Shown: positions 40,540-52,573 of the stretch, piece after piece
Layout: each line of letters begins with the position of its first letter
Numbering within the stretch: position 1 is the stretch's first letter
NCBI RefSeq assembly: GCF_037975245.1
Contig: NC_092568.1
Span: forward strand, 34,690,501 to 34,754,500
Direction of reading: 5' to 3'
Origin: Apostichopus japonicus
Lineage: Eukaryota > Echinodermata > Holothuroidea > Aspidochirotida > Stichopodidae
Length of the DNA: 64,000 nt
Translations under genes and position numbers: made by a program
Notes under the pieces: model-generated
Seen by the model: the letters and a program-made list of their open reading frames with translations, nothing else
Database searches by the model: none
Told to the model about the DNA's origin: nothing

Positions 40540-43500
40540 ATGGAAAAGCTAACAGAAAACGTGAGACAAATTGCAGATATTCTAAGAGATGAGAGCTATC
40601 CAAGTGGGTTTACAAGAATAAAACAGAGAAGGATCTTACGGAGACAAAGTCAGTCTTTCAGACTGGCTGAAAATGGAACTCTTGCATACCGAAAATAAAG
40701 GAAAGTTTTGCTATCTAGGGCTTCTCAACTCGCCCAAATCGAGGCAGCTCATACTGACTAGTGACATCTATAAGGTAATGTCTGTAACTTACAGTATAGG
40801 ATACACAATATGGTATTGGTTGTTAAATGGCGAACGGCCATTCCACAGTTAAACATTAACCAGGCCTCTAGGACCGATTGGTGCACAAATCATGATATTC
40901 TTTTACCACGTTTGGTTATAGTTGTAAAAACTCATTCGCAAAAGTCAAGCAATTGCTTATGCAACATTATAATCAGTTGTATGCTTGAGCAAAGTTGTAA
41001 GTGCATGAACAAAGTTGTTAGGGCCTATTTCTTTTCGTTTTGTTTACCCAATTGTCTTAACAAATTTTTGTGAAAATTATTATAAATTTCTACCCTTTAT
41101 CGCCCTGCCTATCATAAAAGATAACAACAGATCACTAACGCTTACAGAGCTAGTCTGGTTTGCATGCATGGGACACTATAAAATGCTATTATTGGACTAT
41201 AGCATATAGCCTAGCCTACTTCTAGAGGAAAGTGGCACTAATACTGTACATAACAAATTCACGTTCATTAATTTTGGTTGGTAAGAACAGATATTGAAGG
41301 CCTGATAGTACTTTTTTAGGTGTGGCATATTCTCTACATGCCAAACCTCACTGCAGAAGAAAACTCCTTAAATATCTATAGACCCAAATAGTGGCCATGC
41401 AATATGTACAATAATGGGAATATTCCATTTCAACCACCGATATAGAGTTGTAATTCAATTTTAAGGCACTTCAGCTAGAACTACCAATCCTGCAGCCCAT
41501 ATATTTGTGTGTGTTTGTTTGTTGTTTTTTTTTGGGGGGGGGGGATGGGCAAAAAAACATGATATCTCCTTGATCATGAATTTTCTTATCTCTTTGAAGG
41601 TGTTCATCTTTGCATAGATAAACCAGACAACAGACTATGTCTAGATTCTATTGGAAAACTATCAACGTTGATGTAACAAGTTATGTTCAACAGGATGTCA
41701 AAGCGTCATTGTCCTGTAGACCTACGAACAAGTCTCCATAGCATTCCTGTAACTGGATTATGGAAACAGGTAAATTCTCAATCTGTTTTAATTGCACAAG
41801 ATGTCCACAGTATGCAGTGAAGGTTTAGTATAGTTAATGTCACTCTTTCTGGACAAATTCAACATTTACAAGTTTAAAGGTAGTCTGTATTGGCCCTAAA
41901 TTTTGGCCACTTTAATTGCTAAAAGTTTTCAAAAAGTACTTTCCAAGGGGTAATAACCCTTTAAATTGTGCTCAGACATTCTAAATGATGACACGAGATA
42001 TTGAATGTCCCAGTGAGGTAAATTTCCTCCAGGGAAATAAACATACTTAAAGAATTTTGTCCATAGTGAAAATTTGGCATATTTAAGGCCTATACAGCAT
42101 ACCGTTAAGCCACACTCTGGCCTAACTGCAGAGCAACCATCAATATAGGAATATAATTGCAAGTTGCAAAAAGTGGCGTATCATTTTTCTGGTTTAGTGG
42201 TTGAAGAGATTGTAAATATATGGTACAGTATGGTGTAAGTTACATTTTCATGTTTGCAAGGTAAAAATAATTGGCCTAAATCCACCAACACCCTGTTTCG
42301 ATCAGATATCCCACTGTTTTTATCTAGATCTCTGTACAGAATGAAGCAATGGAATAGAACAACAGTCAAGGCAAAGCATGCAACTTGTAATTGTTTTTGA
42401 AATTAGCACCTAAATGCTGTCTTCTTTCTTAACAGGTTGGTGTAGATCTTATTGGTCCTCTACCAGTGACAGCTGCCAAGCGACTGTACATCATAACACT
42501 GTCTGACTTCTATTCAAAGTGGCCTGAGACTAAGGCAGTGCCTGAAAAGACTGCAGCATCAACTTCTTATTGCATTACTGATGTGATGATGAGGTAAGCA
42601 TGTCTTAAAAAGTGAATAATTTTCTGTAGTTAGTTCCATTATGAATGGCATCATATCTGTTATTTGTACCATGCAAATAACTTGTAGTGCATGGCAGAAT
42701 GCTGCGTTTGAGTATAAATTATTTCCAAATAGGTATTAAGCATACAGAAAGATCACGAAGGTAGGTGAGAACAGAGAAAGTGTACTGTAAATCTTTGCAG
42801 GTTAAGTCCCCATTAACAAGTTTATATGTACATAGTTTTTGTTCCTATATTTACTTGCAAAGTTTCCACCTCTGGTTCTTAAGTAGCATATAGCCTGACA
42901 ATTGTCGTCATTTGATTTACATCCCCAAAAAGTGATTTTGGCTGGACATGTTTCACTGCAGCAGACACAGTTTATTTGTTCAAACAAATGATGAGTAAAT
43001 AATTAAGACCACATTCCACAGCTAGACACCACCTATTGTGTGTTGTTTTTCAAAAAGGTGTTGGACAGTTTGATATTGTAACCACAGGGAACTTTTCTGT
43101 TTAGAAAGTGTGAACTTATTACCACTTGGCTGTTTTGACAGGAATTTCGACAAGATAAGAGAGATAATGTATCAACTGAGTTTTGGTACCATTTCTCTGT
43201 TAGGTCCGTTGTGGAAAATTGCTAAATGTGTTTGTGTGTGGTGGGGGATATTTCCTGAAACCTGGGAGAGGGACCCCTTTTTCTTTGGCAAAATAAGGCA
43301 ATGTTTAGGTCTCTTGATGCAAAATGATGTATAATAGTACATTTTACTATAATAATGGTAAGCTAGCATTATTTGTTTTTGCATTTGCCATTTGGGTCAT
43401 ACAGAGGGTGTTTTGAACCCCCCATGGATCCTGATTCAGGACAATTAATGTTTGATCGGCATTAAACAGTCATACCATGCACACATACATCAATAGAGCA

Positions 43501-43983
43501 CCAAAAGGCATCAAATTTCTGTTGTATCCTAGCTTACTCTAATTTGATAAATTTCTGATATTAAATTTAATTAATATGCCCCAAAGTTGTATTGGCTCAT
43601 GTGGTTAAAACTTTTCAGGTTTGGTAGTGAACTATACAATATAGCGCCAAAATTATGACATGCAATCTCCAATTAATAAAATGGAGCCAGTAATCCCATA
43701 AACATGTAGGTGTCACAATAAAAGATCATCAAATTAACTCAATGTCTAAGCATAGTTCAGTTGTACACTATACAGTCTACACTTAACCAATATGGTGAAT
43801 GTTAATTATCTTTGTAGTGGAGCTTACACATAACTTTTCAAGATGATAATTTATTTTATATATGACTTACAGTGTGGTATTCACTACTCATAATATTGCT
43901 TTCAACTTTTATTTTGCACAGATTTGGTTGTACTGATATCTCATCCCAGACCACCAATGGAGGGAGTATGTATGAGGTTAACA
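40540..43983 (+). pseudogene. GIN1/Ginger-like integrase pseudogene (spliced)
   Basis: Four pieces of one integrase lie in order with GT-AG borders. 40540-40695 is the N-terminal piece MEKLTENVRQIADILRDESY. 41600-41769 is the H2C2 zinc-binding piece, with TMSRFYWKTINVDVTSYVQQ then LHSIPVTGLWKQ. 42436-42593 is the core start, VGVDLIGPLPVTAAKRLYII to TDVMMR. 43922-43983 begins FGCTDI. This matches introns-containing integrase genes such as GIN1 or Ginger transposons. The phase is right at the last three junctions, but there are frameshifts near 41627 and 41695, in-frame stops, and the segment after FGCTDI, which should contain the second catalytic Asp (SDQG), is shifted and ends in a stop. It is dead. 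The host GIN1 ortholog and a Ginger transposon cannot be told apart here. Confidence 0.75.
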
Positions 43984-44700
43984 GAAGACATGTCTAGACG
44001 ATTTTCTTAGCAGTTAACTTGTTACCGACAATAATCTTGTCTTTCACTCTAACATATGAGAGAAAATTGCGTCAGCTGCTATACGTTTAAGCAAAGACAG
44101 GCCATTGACTTTTCACTGCCAGTCGTAGTCGAAGGGATGTGACGCTCGAAATTCTTTATCACCTCATTACTTCATTAAATAACAAATAAGAAGGCGTGTT
44201 TCTTGGTTCTGGAAGTTGTGTTCAAGATAAGTTCTCATAGTAAAACATATAACCGACCATATTCTTCTTCCTGTTGTAACTTTTGCTGTTATGGATTTCT
44301 GTGTAAGTCTTAACGAAAAACCCATTGGATATATGAGATTCAGCTATTTTATTTGTAATTAACAATCAAGATTAAATTTTTGACGGTATCAAGTTGCACA
44401 TTAAAGCATTATATAGGTAATCCTACTGTTTGTGGAAAGCAGTTAAAGGGGGGGAATTCTAATAGGGAAACTTCTGCATGGTTTTATTGAGGTCTTTACC
44501 AAACTCTAAAGAGGATGTTCTTCATGTGGATTATGAGAGTTTCAAGTACATATTGTTTGAAGAAGAGTGACAGTAGTATATCATTCTAATCAAGCAATAC
44601 CTCCCTGCTTGAAGGATGCTCTAGAAAGCATGGATTATCTTTAGTTGCATCAGAGCTACAAAGGGAGAGTCATCATTCCAGTTAAATTTCCCCATGCAGG
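43984..44700. other. Intergenic, no gene
   Basis: Nothing recognised beyond AT-rich unique sequence. Later integrase segments (third catalytic residue) were not found. Confidence 0.4.
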
Positions 44701-44704
44701 GGGT

Positions 44705-44840
44705 AGGAAGTGAGGGTGGGCACACAACATCAGAGGGACATTTTCTCATTCCACAACCACCACTCGATATGCTATAAACCGATACACACCGGCCATATCA
44801 CTTAAATATGATGTATGATGTGTTAGTATGTTATCAATAC
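44705..44840 (-). repeat. Dispersed repeat, copy A
   Basis: The reverse complement matches 59100-59225: shared blocks are ACAACATCAGAGGGACATTT, CACAACCACCACTCG, TGCTATAAACCGATA, ACCGGCCATATCACTTAAAT and GATGTGTTAGTATG. The family is unknown. Confidence 0.8.
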
Positions 44841-46289
44841 TATTTATTGAGATTGTTAATTGTTAAACGTGCTATAAAAAGATATGGGATGCCATTTAAA
44901 AATAGCATGTACAGACAGTGCCCCCCCCCCCAGGCTCCTACCTCCCAGATCCCATGTATAATCATTTTTCACTCTTTGTCCAGTCTGATATAGATTCAGA
45001 ATATTGTGTTTGTGCATGACTATCATCCAATTTCATGTTTTGATTTTTACTATATTAACTTTCTTTTAACAAACTTTTCTCTACAAGAATGACATATTTA
45101 AAGTGTGAGAAACATGATGAGACAAAAAATCTAGCATATTGCATCCTGCTCTGTCCTATTTGCTTTATTCTTTCCCTTGTTTGGCTTTGTTTTGTTTCCT
45201 GTATGTTTGCAGCTCTTTTGAAGAGGGTATCGTTCTAATATATCTTTTCTAATTTGAACCACTTTTGTCCAATAAGAAACATTCATAATAAGAAACAACG
45301 AACCTTTATCACTGGAATTGCCTGGAATGCCATTTGTCTATACAAATGAAAATTTGCTTCACGCATGGCCATCACAACGGGGCAGGGGGTGGGGGAATGG
45401 CCCTCCACCTTGTTGAGAGGGAGAAAACCTTGACGATTGAGTGACAAAAATAAGGAAGGGTAAAAAAGTAAACAATAAAGTAGTAATGAAAGTCAATAAA
45501 TAGGTGTCAAGCCCATACGGAGAGGGTTGGGGCAGTGTTGACATGTTCAAGGTCAGAGAAGTATCTAGTCCAGCTACTTCATGGTTGTTATTAGCAAACA
45601 AAAATATTTTGGAACTCATCACAGATAGGTCACAGACTTAAGAAGACCCCTCCCCAGGACACAAATTCGATAACTTACCATCCCAACTCCCCCCCCCCTT
45701 ATCCGTAACTTGAAAACACCCTCGGTTCCCGTCCTATAATGAGCTTTACGCACGGATGAAATTTCATATTGCCATGGCAACTCTCGTAGACCCATGAAGT
45801 ACAGTTACCATACTTGCCAAAACTTACCCACTGTGTGTTAGGGAAATACGGCAACAATGAAGTTTGGACTCCTAAAGTTCGTAATATTTTACCTCTGCAA
45901 TTATCATTTTTTGTTGTAGCTGTTGCATTCCCTATCCCGTACCCGCCCTCCGTTGGGAGGGGGGGGGGAGTTGGGTTTATACTATCCCTCCCTCTGTAAA
46001 GATGACTATGAACGCAATGTAGTTGCCGAATACAACATGCAACATATACGGAGGATGAAATAGCAGCAATCACAACAAAAACATGATTAACATCTTCTAC
46101 AGATGGAAGACTTGTTTCTTTTTCTTCTTTTTTTTTTTCCCTTCTATTTTTTGTTTTGCAGCAACGCACAACGTCTCATTTATTGCCTGTAACATTTAAC
46201 TCTGATGTATGCATCTGCTCTAATTATTGATATAATGAACTCAATTGCCATTTGAATGTCGAAATGCTTAAATTTTATGCGGGACAAAA
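44841..46289. other. Intergenic, no gene
   Basis: Contains runs of C (44921) and G (45958) and assorted short frames without resemblance to known proteins. Confidence 0.4.
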
Positions 46290-46465
46290 GATGCTATGAA
46301 GTATTTGCGGACATTCTGTACCAGGACATTTCGTCCGGTGGGACTATATTTGCTGTGAGGGTGGGACACAATTTTCAGCAGATAATGTCCGACCGGACTA
46401 AATATGCTGGTACAAAGTGTCCGCGGAGACACTTTGTACAGGGGGACACTCTGTACTGTCACACC
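46290..46465. repeat. Palindrome-rich element, relative of 40171-40400
   Basis: Pairs such as GTACAAAGTGTC and GACACTTTGTAC (46412-46441, 6-base loop) and GGACATTTCGTCCGG give nested hairpins. It ends CTGTACTGTCACACCGGC, the inverted form of the CCGGTGTAGCAGTACA start at 40176. This suggests one family of short fold-back elements. Confidence 0.65.
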
Positions 46466-47463
46466 GGCTTTGGTTGAAATGGTCTCTTTACTGACGTCAT
46501 ATGAACTGCGGTGAGAAGCTTTGAGTTTTTTTCAAGAGAGTCTGCTCGGGAGGTCTCTAGGGAATACTTTGACGGCGAATGTCTGGCTTTTGCAGCTGCA
46601 TTTACTCGAAGTAGTGAATGGGTGGTGTTGTTGTAATGCAGATAAACCATTCTAATTTCTAAGACATGAAAACCCACCATTTCATCTCCTCTTTAATATT
46701 TCTCAGTTGTGAAATATTTGCCACTTTTTGTTTGTTTGTTTTTAACAAAAGTCACCTTAGATAAAGCCTGATCCATTTTCGACCCGAGTCTGCTGACATC
46801 TATTGGATATCACGAGTCCCCTGCATGGAGAGGGAGAAGGTGATGGATATGATCAGGTCGGTGAGTAATCTAATAGGCCTATACACTTGTTTACAGATGA
46901 TCATGTGTTACCAGATATCGTGATCACTTTGCGGCTTTGACCTAAATATGGAGAGAAAGGTTTTAAGGAAAGAAGTTCAGCCACCAGAATATCTTTTTAC
47001 TGTAAATACAGAGTTGTGTACGTAACAAAACTAACAGCATAAACACCAAAATGCGACAAGTTTACAGTTTTCTGTTTTTTTTAAGCCCCTTTAATAAAAA
47101 TACATGCTCGCATTCATTGATCAAACACAGAAACTTTCTGAGCGGTAATAGTATAGGAGACCAAATTAGTTTACACATAATCTTAGACATTGGAAGCGTT
47201 GCATTAACATTCACTCTATAAGTTACATACATATTGATAACACAATCAATCTTATCTTCGATTTGTGTGTCGTTTGTAAGTGTCTCTGAGCTGGTTACAA
47301 TGGGTACGCTACATGCAGTGTCCGAAAGCCAAATCATAAAATATGAAACGTTAAATATTTGAAGTTTCCTTTACTGACTGACATTTGCATCACAAATTTT
47401 GTCTCTTAAGAAAATAATTTAAATAAAATTTTCATATTTCCATCGAGGTAGAGGTTGATAACT
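46466..47463. other. Intergenic, no gene
   Basis: No convincing exon. A stretch after ACCTTAG (46761-46860) is open in one frame for only a few codons. Confidence 0.4.
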
Positions 47464-47588
47464 ACACTCTGAAAACAACCCGGTGAAAATATCTTGGTTA
47501 AAAATTTGCTCACATTATCCTGGATATTGTCGATGTTAGTTAACATAATCCAGGTTACTCCGGTAAACCTGATCTTAACATTATAACT

Positions 47589-47960
47589 CAGGGCTCTATT
47601 TCATAAAAGTTACTTAGGAATGTTCCTAAATTAATGTACCTAAATAACTTAGGAAGCATTCGGAAGAAATCATTCCTATCTTAGGAAGAAAGAATCTTCC
47701 TAAGATGTGAACGATTTTGATGTATTTATTGAAAAACTCCTATCATTCATGTCAGTGGACAAGTGCGCAAGATTGCTTCTTGGATAAGGTCAACTTTGCT
47801 GATGTTGAAGAGCACACCGCAGGCAGAGATGATATCACCCATTGAATCTGCCAGAGGTAGAGGAACTTGTTCTTCATCTGGCCACTGAGACGCTCAATAA
47901 GAGCTCTGGTACCTATGTAAGCCCTATCACAGTAGAGATCATAAATCAGGGATTAACATC
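47589..47960 (-). pseudogene. PIF/Harbinger transposase remnant
   Basis: On the minus strand DRAYIGTRALIERLSGQMKN (ending KNKF) and, after a frameshift, LADSMGDIISACGVLFNISK match the C-terminal part of HARBI1-like transposases (TRxxIEr-xG-x-K-x-rF ... I-x-aC-xxLhN). Only about 55 codons survive. A Harbinger-like end GGGCTCTATTTCATAAAAG is at about 47590. The original element is badly decayed. Confidence 0.65.
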
Positions 47961-48269
47961 AATCACATTCTGGTGTGGAAATGGAATATATATTATATAC
48001 AGGTGGACATTGCAAAGATCTACTAGCAATTAAACTATTTTACCTGGTCAGAGTAAGATTTTGTTTAACTTATAAAATATTTTCTAACAAATGTGACCGG
48101 CTTCTGTTAGGTGTAGAAATAAATAACTCTGCTTTCATTTTCTTGTGTCATTTTGTTTTGGCAGAAAATAGAAGTGACCTAGCTGCTGAGGCTAGTTCTG
48201 TATTGTAATTAGAGAGTTCCGGTTTAACGTCATTCAGGCTAAATGGTGCAGACAGTATCGAGCGATTAT

Positions 48270-48470
48270 TGTGATCATAGCTAGCCTATTAGATAAACTA
48301 CAGCTCCACACAAATTGAGCAACGAAAACAGTTTTTTTTACAACAAAGACATGCTTAATTTGGCCTTATATTAAACTACAACTCATGTCATCAAGTTAAA
48401 AGTTCCACACAAAATTAAGTTGCAAGGCTATTGAAACCAGGTACAAGTTATGCGTGTAGAGGCCAATTGA
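48270..48470 (-). repeat. Dispersed repeat, copy A (pair with 62945-63115)
   Basis: In reverse complement, blocks TTTCAATAGCCTTGCAACT, ATTTTGTGTGGAA, CATGAGTTGTAGTTTAATAT and AGCATGTCTTTGTTGTA also occur in the same order at 62965-63080. The family is unknown. Confidence 0.8.
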
Positions 48471-48888
48471 CGTCACTGGAACCATTGCAGTAACCATATT
48501 GTCTTACTTCCATACACTTCCTCCTTTTACAGTGTTAAAAACTATTGATTTATCTTCTCAAAGGATTAGTCACTTACACTCCGCCAAGTGTGGAAGCACT
48601 CTTCAACTTTATATTAGAGGAATTTTGTTGAGATAGTGAAACTCAGTTAAATTAAAGTGCATGTATCTTCAAAATTTCAAAACAGAAAAGCCAAATCAGG
48701 GGACTGTACAACATATAATTATACATTTTTCTAAGCATATCATATAGTCTATATTGTAGATGACAAGTCTCTAATTTCTATAGTTTTATTTCTCCGTGGT
48801 ACATGTGAGTCTTACATGTCTAAATTTGTTTCATCTCAATGTAAGTACAGCTAACATGTGTGTTCATGTCATTGAATTACAATTACAG

Positions 48889-49041
48889 ATAGAGCAAGAC
48901 TTTGATTATTTGCAACAAGGGCTTTCTGTATCAGAAAGGGATGATTTGGCAGAACAGATAATCACTATGCAGATCATGTGTATTCCGCATGACCAGAAGT
49001 ATTTGTTACAGGTGTCTAAGAAAATAGATGGATAATCCAAA
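48889..49041 (+). CDS. Possible exon of unknown spliced gene
   Basis: After the acceptor ATTACAG the frame reads IEQDFDYLQQGLSVSERDDL, AEQIITMQIMCIPHDQKYLL, QVSKK, an acidic, helix-like segment. A strong donor GTGAGT at 49042 lies a few bases after an in-frame stop, so either a weaker donor at 49012 (CAG|GTGTCT) is used or the exon is decayed. No family recognised. Confidence 0.35.
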
Positions 49042-49817
49042 GGTGAGTTCATATGCTTCATGCAGTAGCAGCATCTTACCATTTTACAATGACTACCTTC
49101 CACAGTATAAATGCTCCTCATCATATGTGATTTCTATATTCCTTCTACCTTCTGATACATTATCCAAAACATTGATTGTTACAACAACAACAAAACTAAA
49201 CCTCACTAGTTTTGGTATTAACAGGCAATGACACTTAACTGTCTCCGTGTTGTTGAGATGCAAACACAACTGAAAACAGTGAACAAGTGTAATTCCTAAC
49301 CAAGGAATTTGTCGGTAGAATTACGCTTCTTTACTTCGTGAATTTAGGAAGGAGAGGTGATGGATGTAACCAGAGGAGGGTCAATGGGGTGAAGTTCTAA
49401 AATGTTGCCAGTTAATAGGTCTGCTAGGTAAATGGAAAGTTACAATAGAAGCAATGAGACATGTAAGAGATGAGCGCAGTACATTCCAAAACTATCAGGA
49501 AGCCTGAAATATGTCCACAATTAGAGGGTCTTTCAAGCTGCTTTCCTGTTTCTAAACCAAAAAAGTGGATTGAATTGTAAACAAAGAGTGTGACCATGGC
49601 CTTCAGTAAGTGTCAGTCCTTGTTAAAGTTGTAGTCTCAGAGCAGTGAGATACATAAGTGATCTCGGAAGTGGGGGTAGGGGTGGTGGGAAGGGTTGGGG
49701 GAAGAATCTTCAGTGAATGTTAGTTTACTGTATCAAATTTACAGCAATTTCACAAATCTTTTCTTGCAGATAAAATGAAGAACTTGGCATTTTCTGTTCT
49801 CATTCTGTTGTTTCTAG

Positions 49818-49903
49818 GGAAAGTAAACATCGAAGGATGCATAACACTGCACGCACTATTGCAATCTACTTGCAATCATTCATAGACGATAGATGTAAAC
49901 CAA
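49818..49903 (+). CDS. Possible exon of unknown spliced gene
   Basis: Between GTTTCTAG and CAA|GTAAGT the frame reads ESKHRRMHNTARTIAIYLQS then FIDDRCKP, ending in phase 1. It joins in frame to the exon at 50552. Confidence 0.45.
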
Positions 49904-50551
49904 GTAAGTTTTATTGTTGAGCTTAATGTTTAATTTATATGGAATTACATAAGCTGATAGCCCACTGATTATTGGTAAAAGTGGAACCAGTTTGAATATG
50001 TTAGGAAATTGAACAATTAATTAACTGGGGTGTCAGCCTAAAGTCACAGGACTTTGCAAAGCGAAAACAAACTTGTCTAAAATGAAGAGAAATCGCTTTG
50101 ACAGAGATCTTTCAGTGCTCCTACTTTCATGTACCATAAAATTTTGAACCGATACCATACGCTTTTGTTTTTTAAGTGGTTCAAATAACACTATTGCCTA
50201 ATTTTGCTCCAAGCCACTATCGTGTACTGCACTTTTACACATTTAACCTTCGCCTATTATGAAAGTTCATGAATACAGGCTGTGTACTGAAGTCGCCATT
50301 TTCTTGTTTGTCGGAAAAGATCAAAGGAAAACCACTGTGAAGAATCGTGATCCTTTATTGGCTGCCAACACAGCCCGTTACTGCACTTGCTAAAAAAGAC
50401 AGTCTAATGCAATTCGTATGCCTTTCTACAACCGGAACTGATGAAAAAAAAATCAAAAATATTTGGTACAAACTCTAGTAGACTGAAACAAATTTCATCC
50501 TAGTTCATTAACACACTATTTAATACTGTAATTGTTTCATTCCTTTCCTAG

Positions 50552-50634
50552 ATTGGTACAAACATCCTGGAAAAATATCATATAAAAAATATCCTGGAGG
50601 AGCTAGTGAACAATTGAGAGATGCTGCTAAGTAA
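50552..50634 (+). CDS. Possible terminal exon of unknown spliced gene
   Basis: After CCTTTCCTAG the joined frame continues NWYKHPGKISYKKYPGGASE QLRDAAK and stops at TAA 50632. Together with 49818-49903 it gives a basic C-terminal tail. No protein family was recognised. The acceptors and donor are good and the phase agrees, which is the main support. Confidence 0.45.
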
Positions 50635-51879
50635 TACAGCTTTGCAGTAGTAGAAGCATATTTCTTGCTTAGACGATGCACATCAGGAATGTGATTGAAG
50701 CTGTTTATGAGAAGAAAATGTTTGCAATCCATCTCTCTGTCCACAATTGCAAAAAACCTGCTTCTACAAATTCAATGAAAATTTGGACAGAGATAATCGA
50801 CCTGTGATGAAGAGACATAAAGAGGTGATCAGGAATTGTATGTGAAAGGTCATAGGGGTCAGTTTAGTTAATTCTTTGGAATTGCTTCATCGTCCACGAA
50901 CAGACATGTGGATGTATATTCAAACGTGATCATAATTATTGTCAAGTATGAAGATGGTCATTCGGGGTCGGAGTTTATGTTCATGTTTAAGGACACTTTG
51001 ATCTATTCTTTAACTGTTAGTTCAAAATCTTTTCAAATTAATCTTTCTTGTGATTATTATATAAGCTACAATTACAACTTTGTATTTGAGTTAAAATAGT
51101 TTGCACAATAATGTGAGGTGAAAGGAGGAGCTAATGATTAAACCATTAATGGTTTCGTTGGTAACCTAAAAATTGTCTTGTAGAGTCTTGCTATATAGAT
51201 TTAATAGTTAATGGTGAAAGTTGTTCGGTTTACCAGTGCCAAGTGGTAACATATTTTGGTAATTTATTTCAGTATATAAATTAAGTACCAATAATTAAAT
51301 TAAAAATATAAATTTGGTAATAAGTCATCCTTATTAACAACAATGTTAACATAAATCTGTTAAAACCTTCCTATCTAGTTTAAAGAAAAGTTACTGCTAT
51401 ATGGTTGGCTTTTGTCGTAACATAAGGTTATTAAAAGAGAGGCTTTGATCAAGTTGTTTTTTAAGAGACAGGTTAAGGTTTCATTTGCCCTAGTACAATC
51501 ATAGCTCGTGTCCTATAATTAAGTCAACTTTTGTTCAATTCTTTTTCAATAGTAAAAACAAGTGATATTGTTTCCTTGTGCAAAGTGCTGAACAAGGTCT
51601 TGGTATTTCCTGTTATACTTCACAGTTAGTGACGTCGAGCAATCAGAGCTTCGGCATGTGACGATGGTAATGTGAAACATATGTCCTAAAAATGTTGACT
51701 TCAGTATTGAAGTTCTTATAGAAATTCATGGTATAAATATTTGAGGAAAATTTAACTATTTTGCGAATATTCATTTACTCAAAATTCAAAAGTAAGGAGA
51801 TACAAATAAACTTTCAGTAATTAATGATGTTGTTTTATAATTTATGTAATGCCTTTCCATAATTAGAATGCATTGCAAC

Positions 51880-52330
51880 TTTAGTCGAGGATACGGTGGT
51901 GTTCCCAATAATATTAATAAGGAAAGTGGTGATTTAACTAGGAATGAGGTGGTAACTTCTTTGATATTAACCAGGATAGTAGTCACATCATTCAGGAAAT
52001 GTGTAATATAACTAGGAAAGAGGTGGAATGTTTTATAATATTAGCCTACAGGATAGCATTGGCACCAGCCAGGAAATGTTGGTTAATTTAACCAGGAAAG
52101 AGGTGGAATACGTTTGATATAAACCAGGATAGCAGTCACATCAACCAGGAAATGTTGGTTAATTTAACCAGGAATGAGGTGAATACCCATGATATTAACC
52201 AGGAGAGTGGTAAAATCTAACCAGGAAATTTAACCAGGATTTTTTGGTTATTTCTACCTGGATTTTTTTAAAATCTCATTCACCAGGAAACCTGGTGAAA
52301 ACAACCAGGATATGGAGGGTAGCATATAAA
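51880..52330. repeat. Degenerate minisatellite built on AACCAGGAAATG / AACCAGGATAG
   Basis: Repeated blocks such as TTTAACCAGGAAAGAGGTGG, ATTAACCAGGATAG and CAACCAGGAAATGTTGG recur with a spacing near 55-60 bases. It forms the right subterminal part of the candidate element ending at 52373. Confidence 0.8.
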
Positions 52331-52483
52331 CGCAGCTCCTGGTGAAAATTTCACCAGCTTGTTTTTAGAGTGTACATGTAAACGGTTACATTGGACCATA
52401 AATTGGAATTTTCAAGCTATGTAATTAATGACTGGTAGTGAAAACAGATTAGGTATTTGGAATTGTGCATTACCTTTTGCCCG

Positions 52484-52485
<2 letters not shown>

Positions 52486-52572
<87 letters not shown>
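52486..52572. repeat. (TA)n microsatellite
   Basis: About 43 TA units directly before the 3' end of the Penelope-like element. Confidence 0.95.

Positions 52573-52573
<1 letters not shown>

Larger units (their letters stand above)
47464..52373. mobile_element. Candidate DNA element with ACACTCTRAAAACAA inverted ends
   Basis: The left sequence ACACTCTGAAAACAACCCGG then TGAAAAT (47464-47490) is matched in inverted form at 52347-52373 (ACACTCTAAAAACAAGCTGG then TGAAAT when reversed). Both ends are followed by CCAGGATA-type sequence. Inside lie a Harbinger remnant, plus-strand exons of unknown family and a minisatellite. No target duplication is evident, so two separate short elements remain possible. 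Confidence 0.45.

Noticed and set aside
45699-46169. 156-codon minus-strand frame
   Set aside because: Low-complexity Lys/Glu start and Pro-rich part from a G tract; no domain and no splice support.
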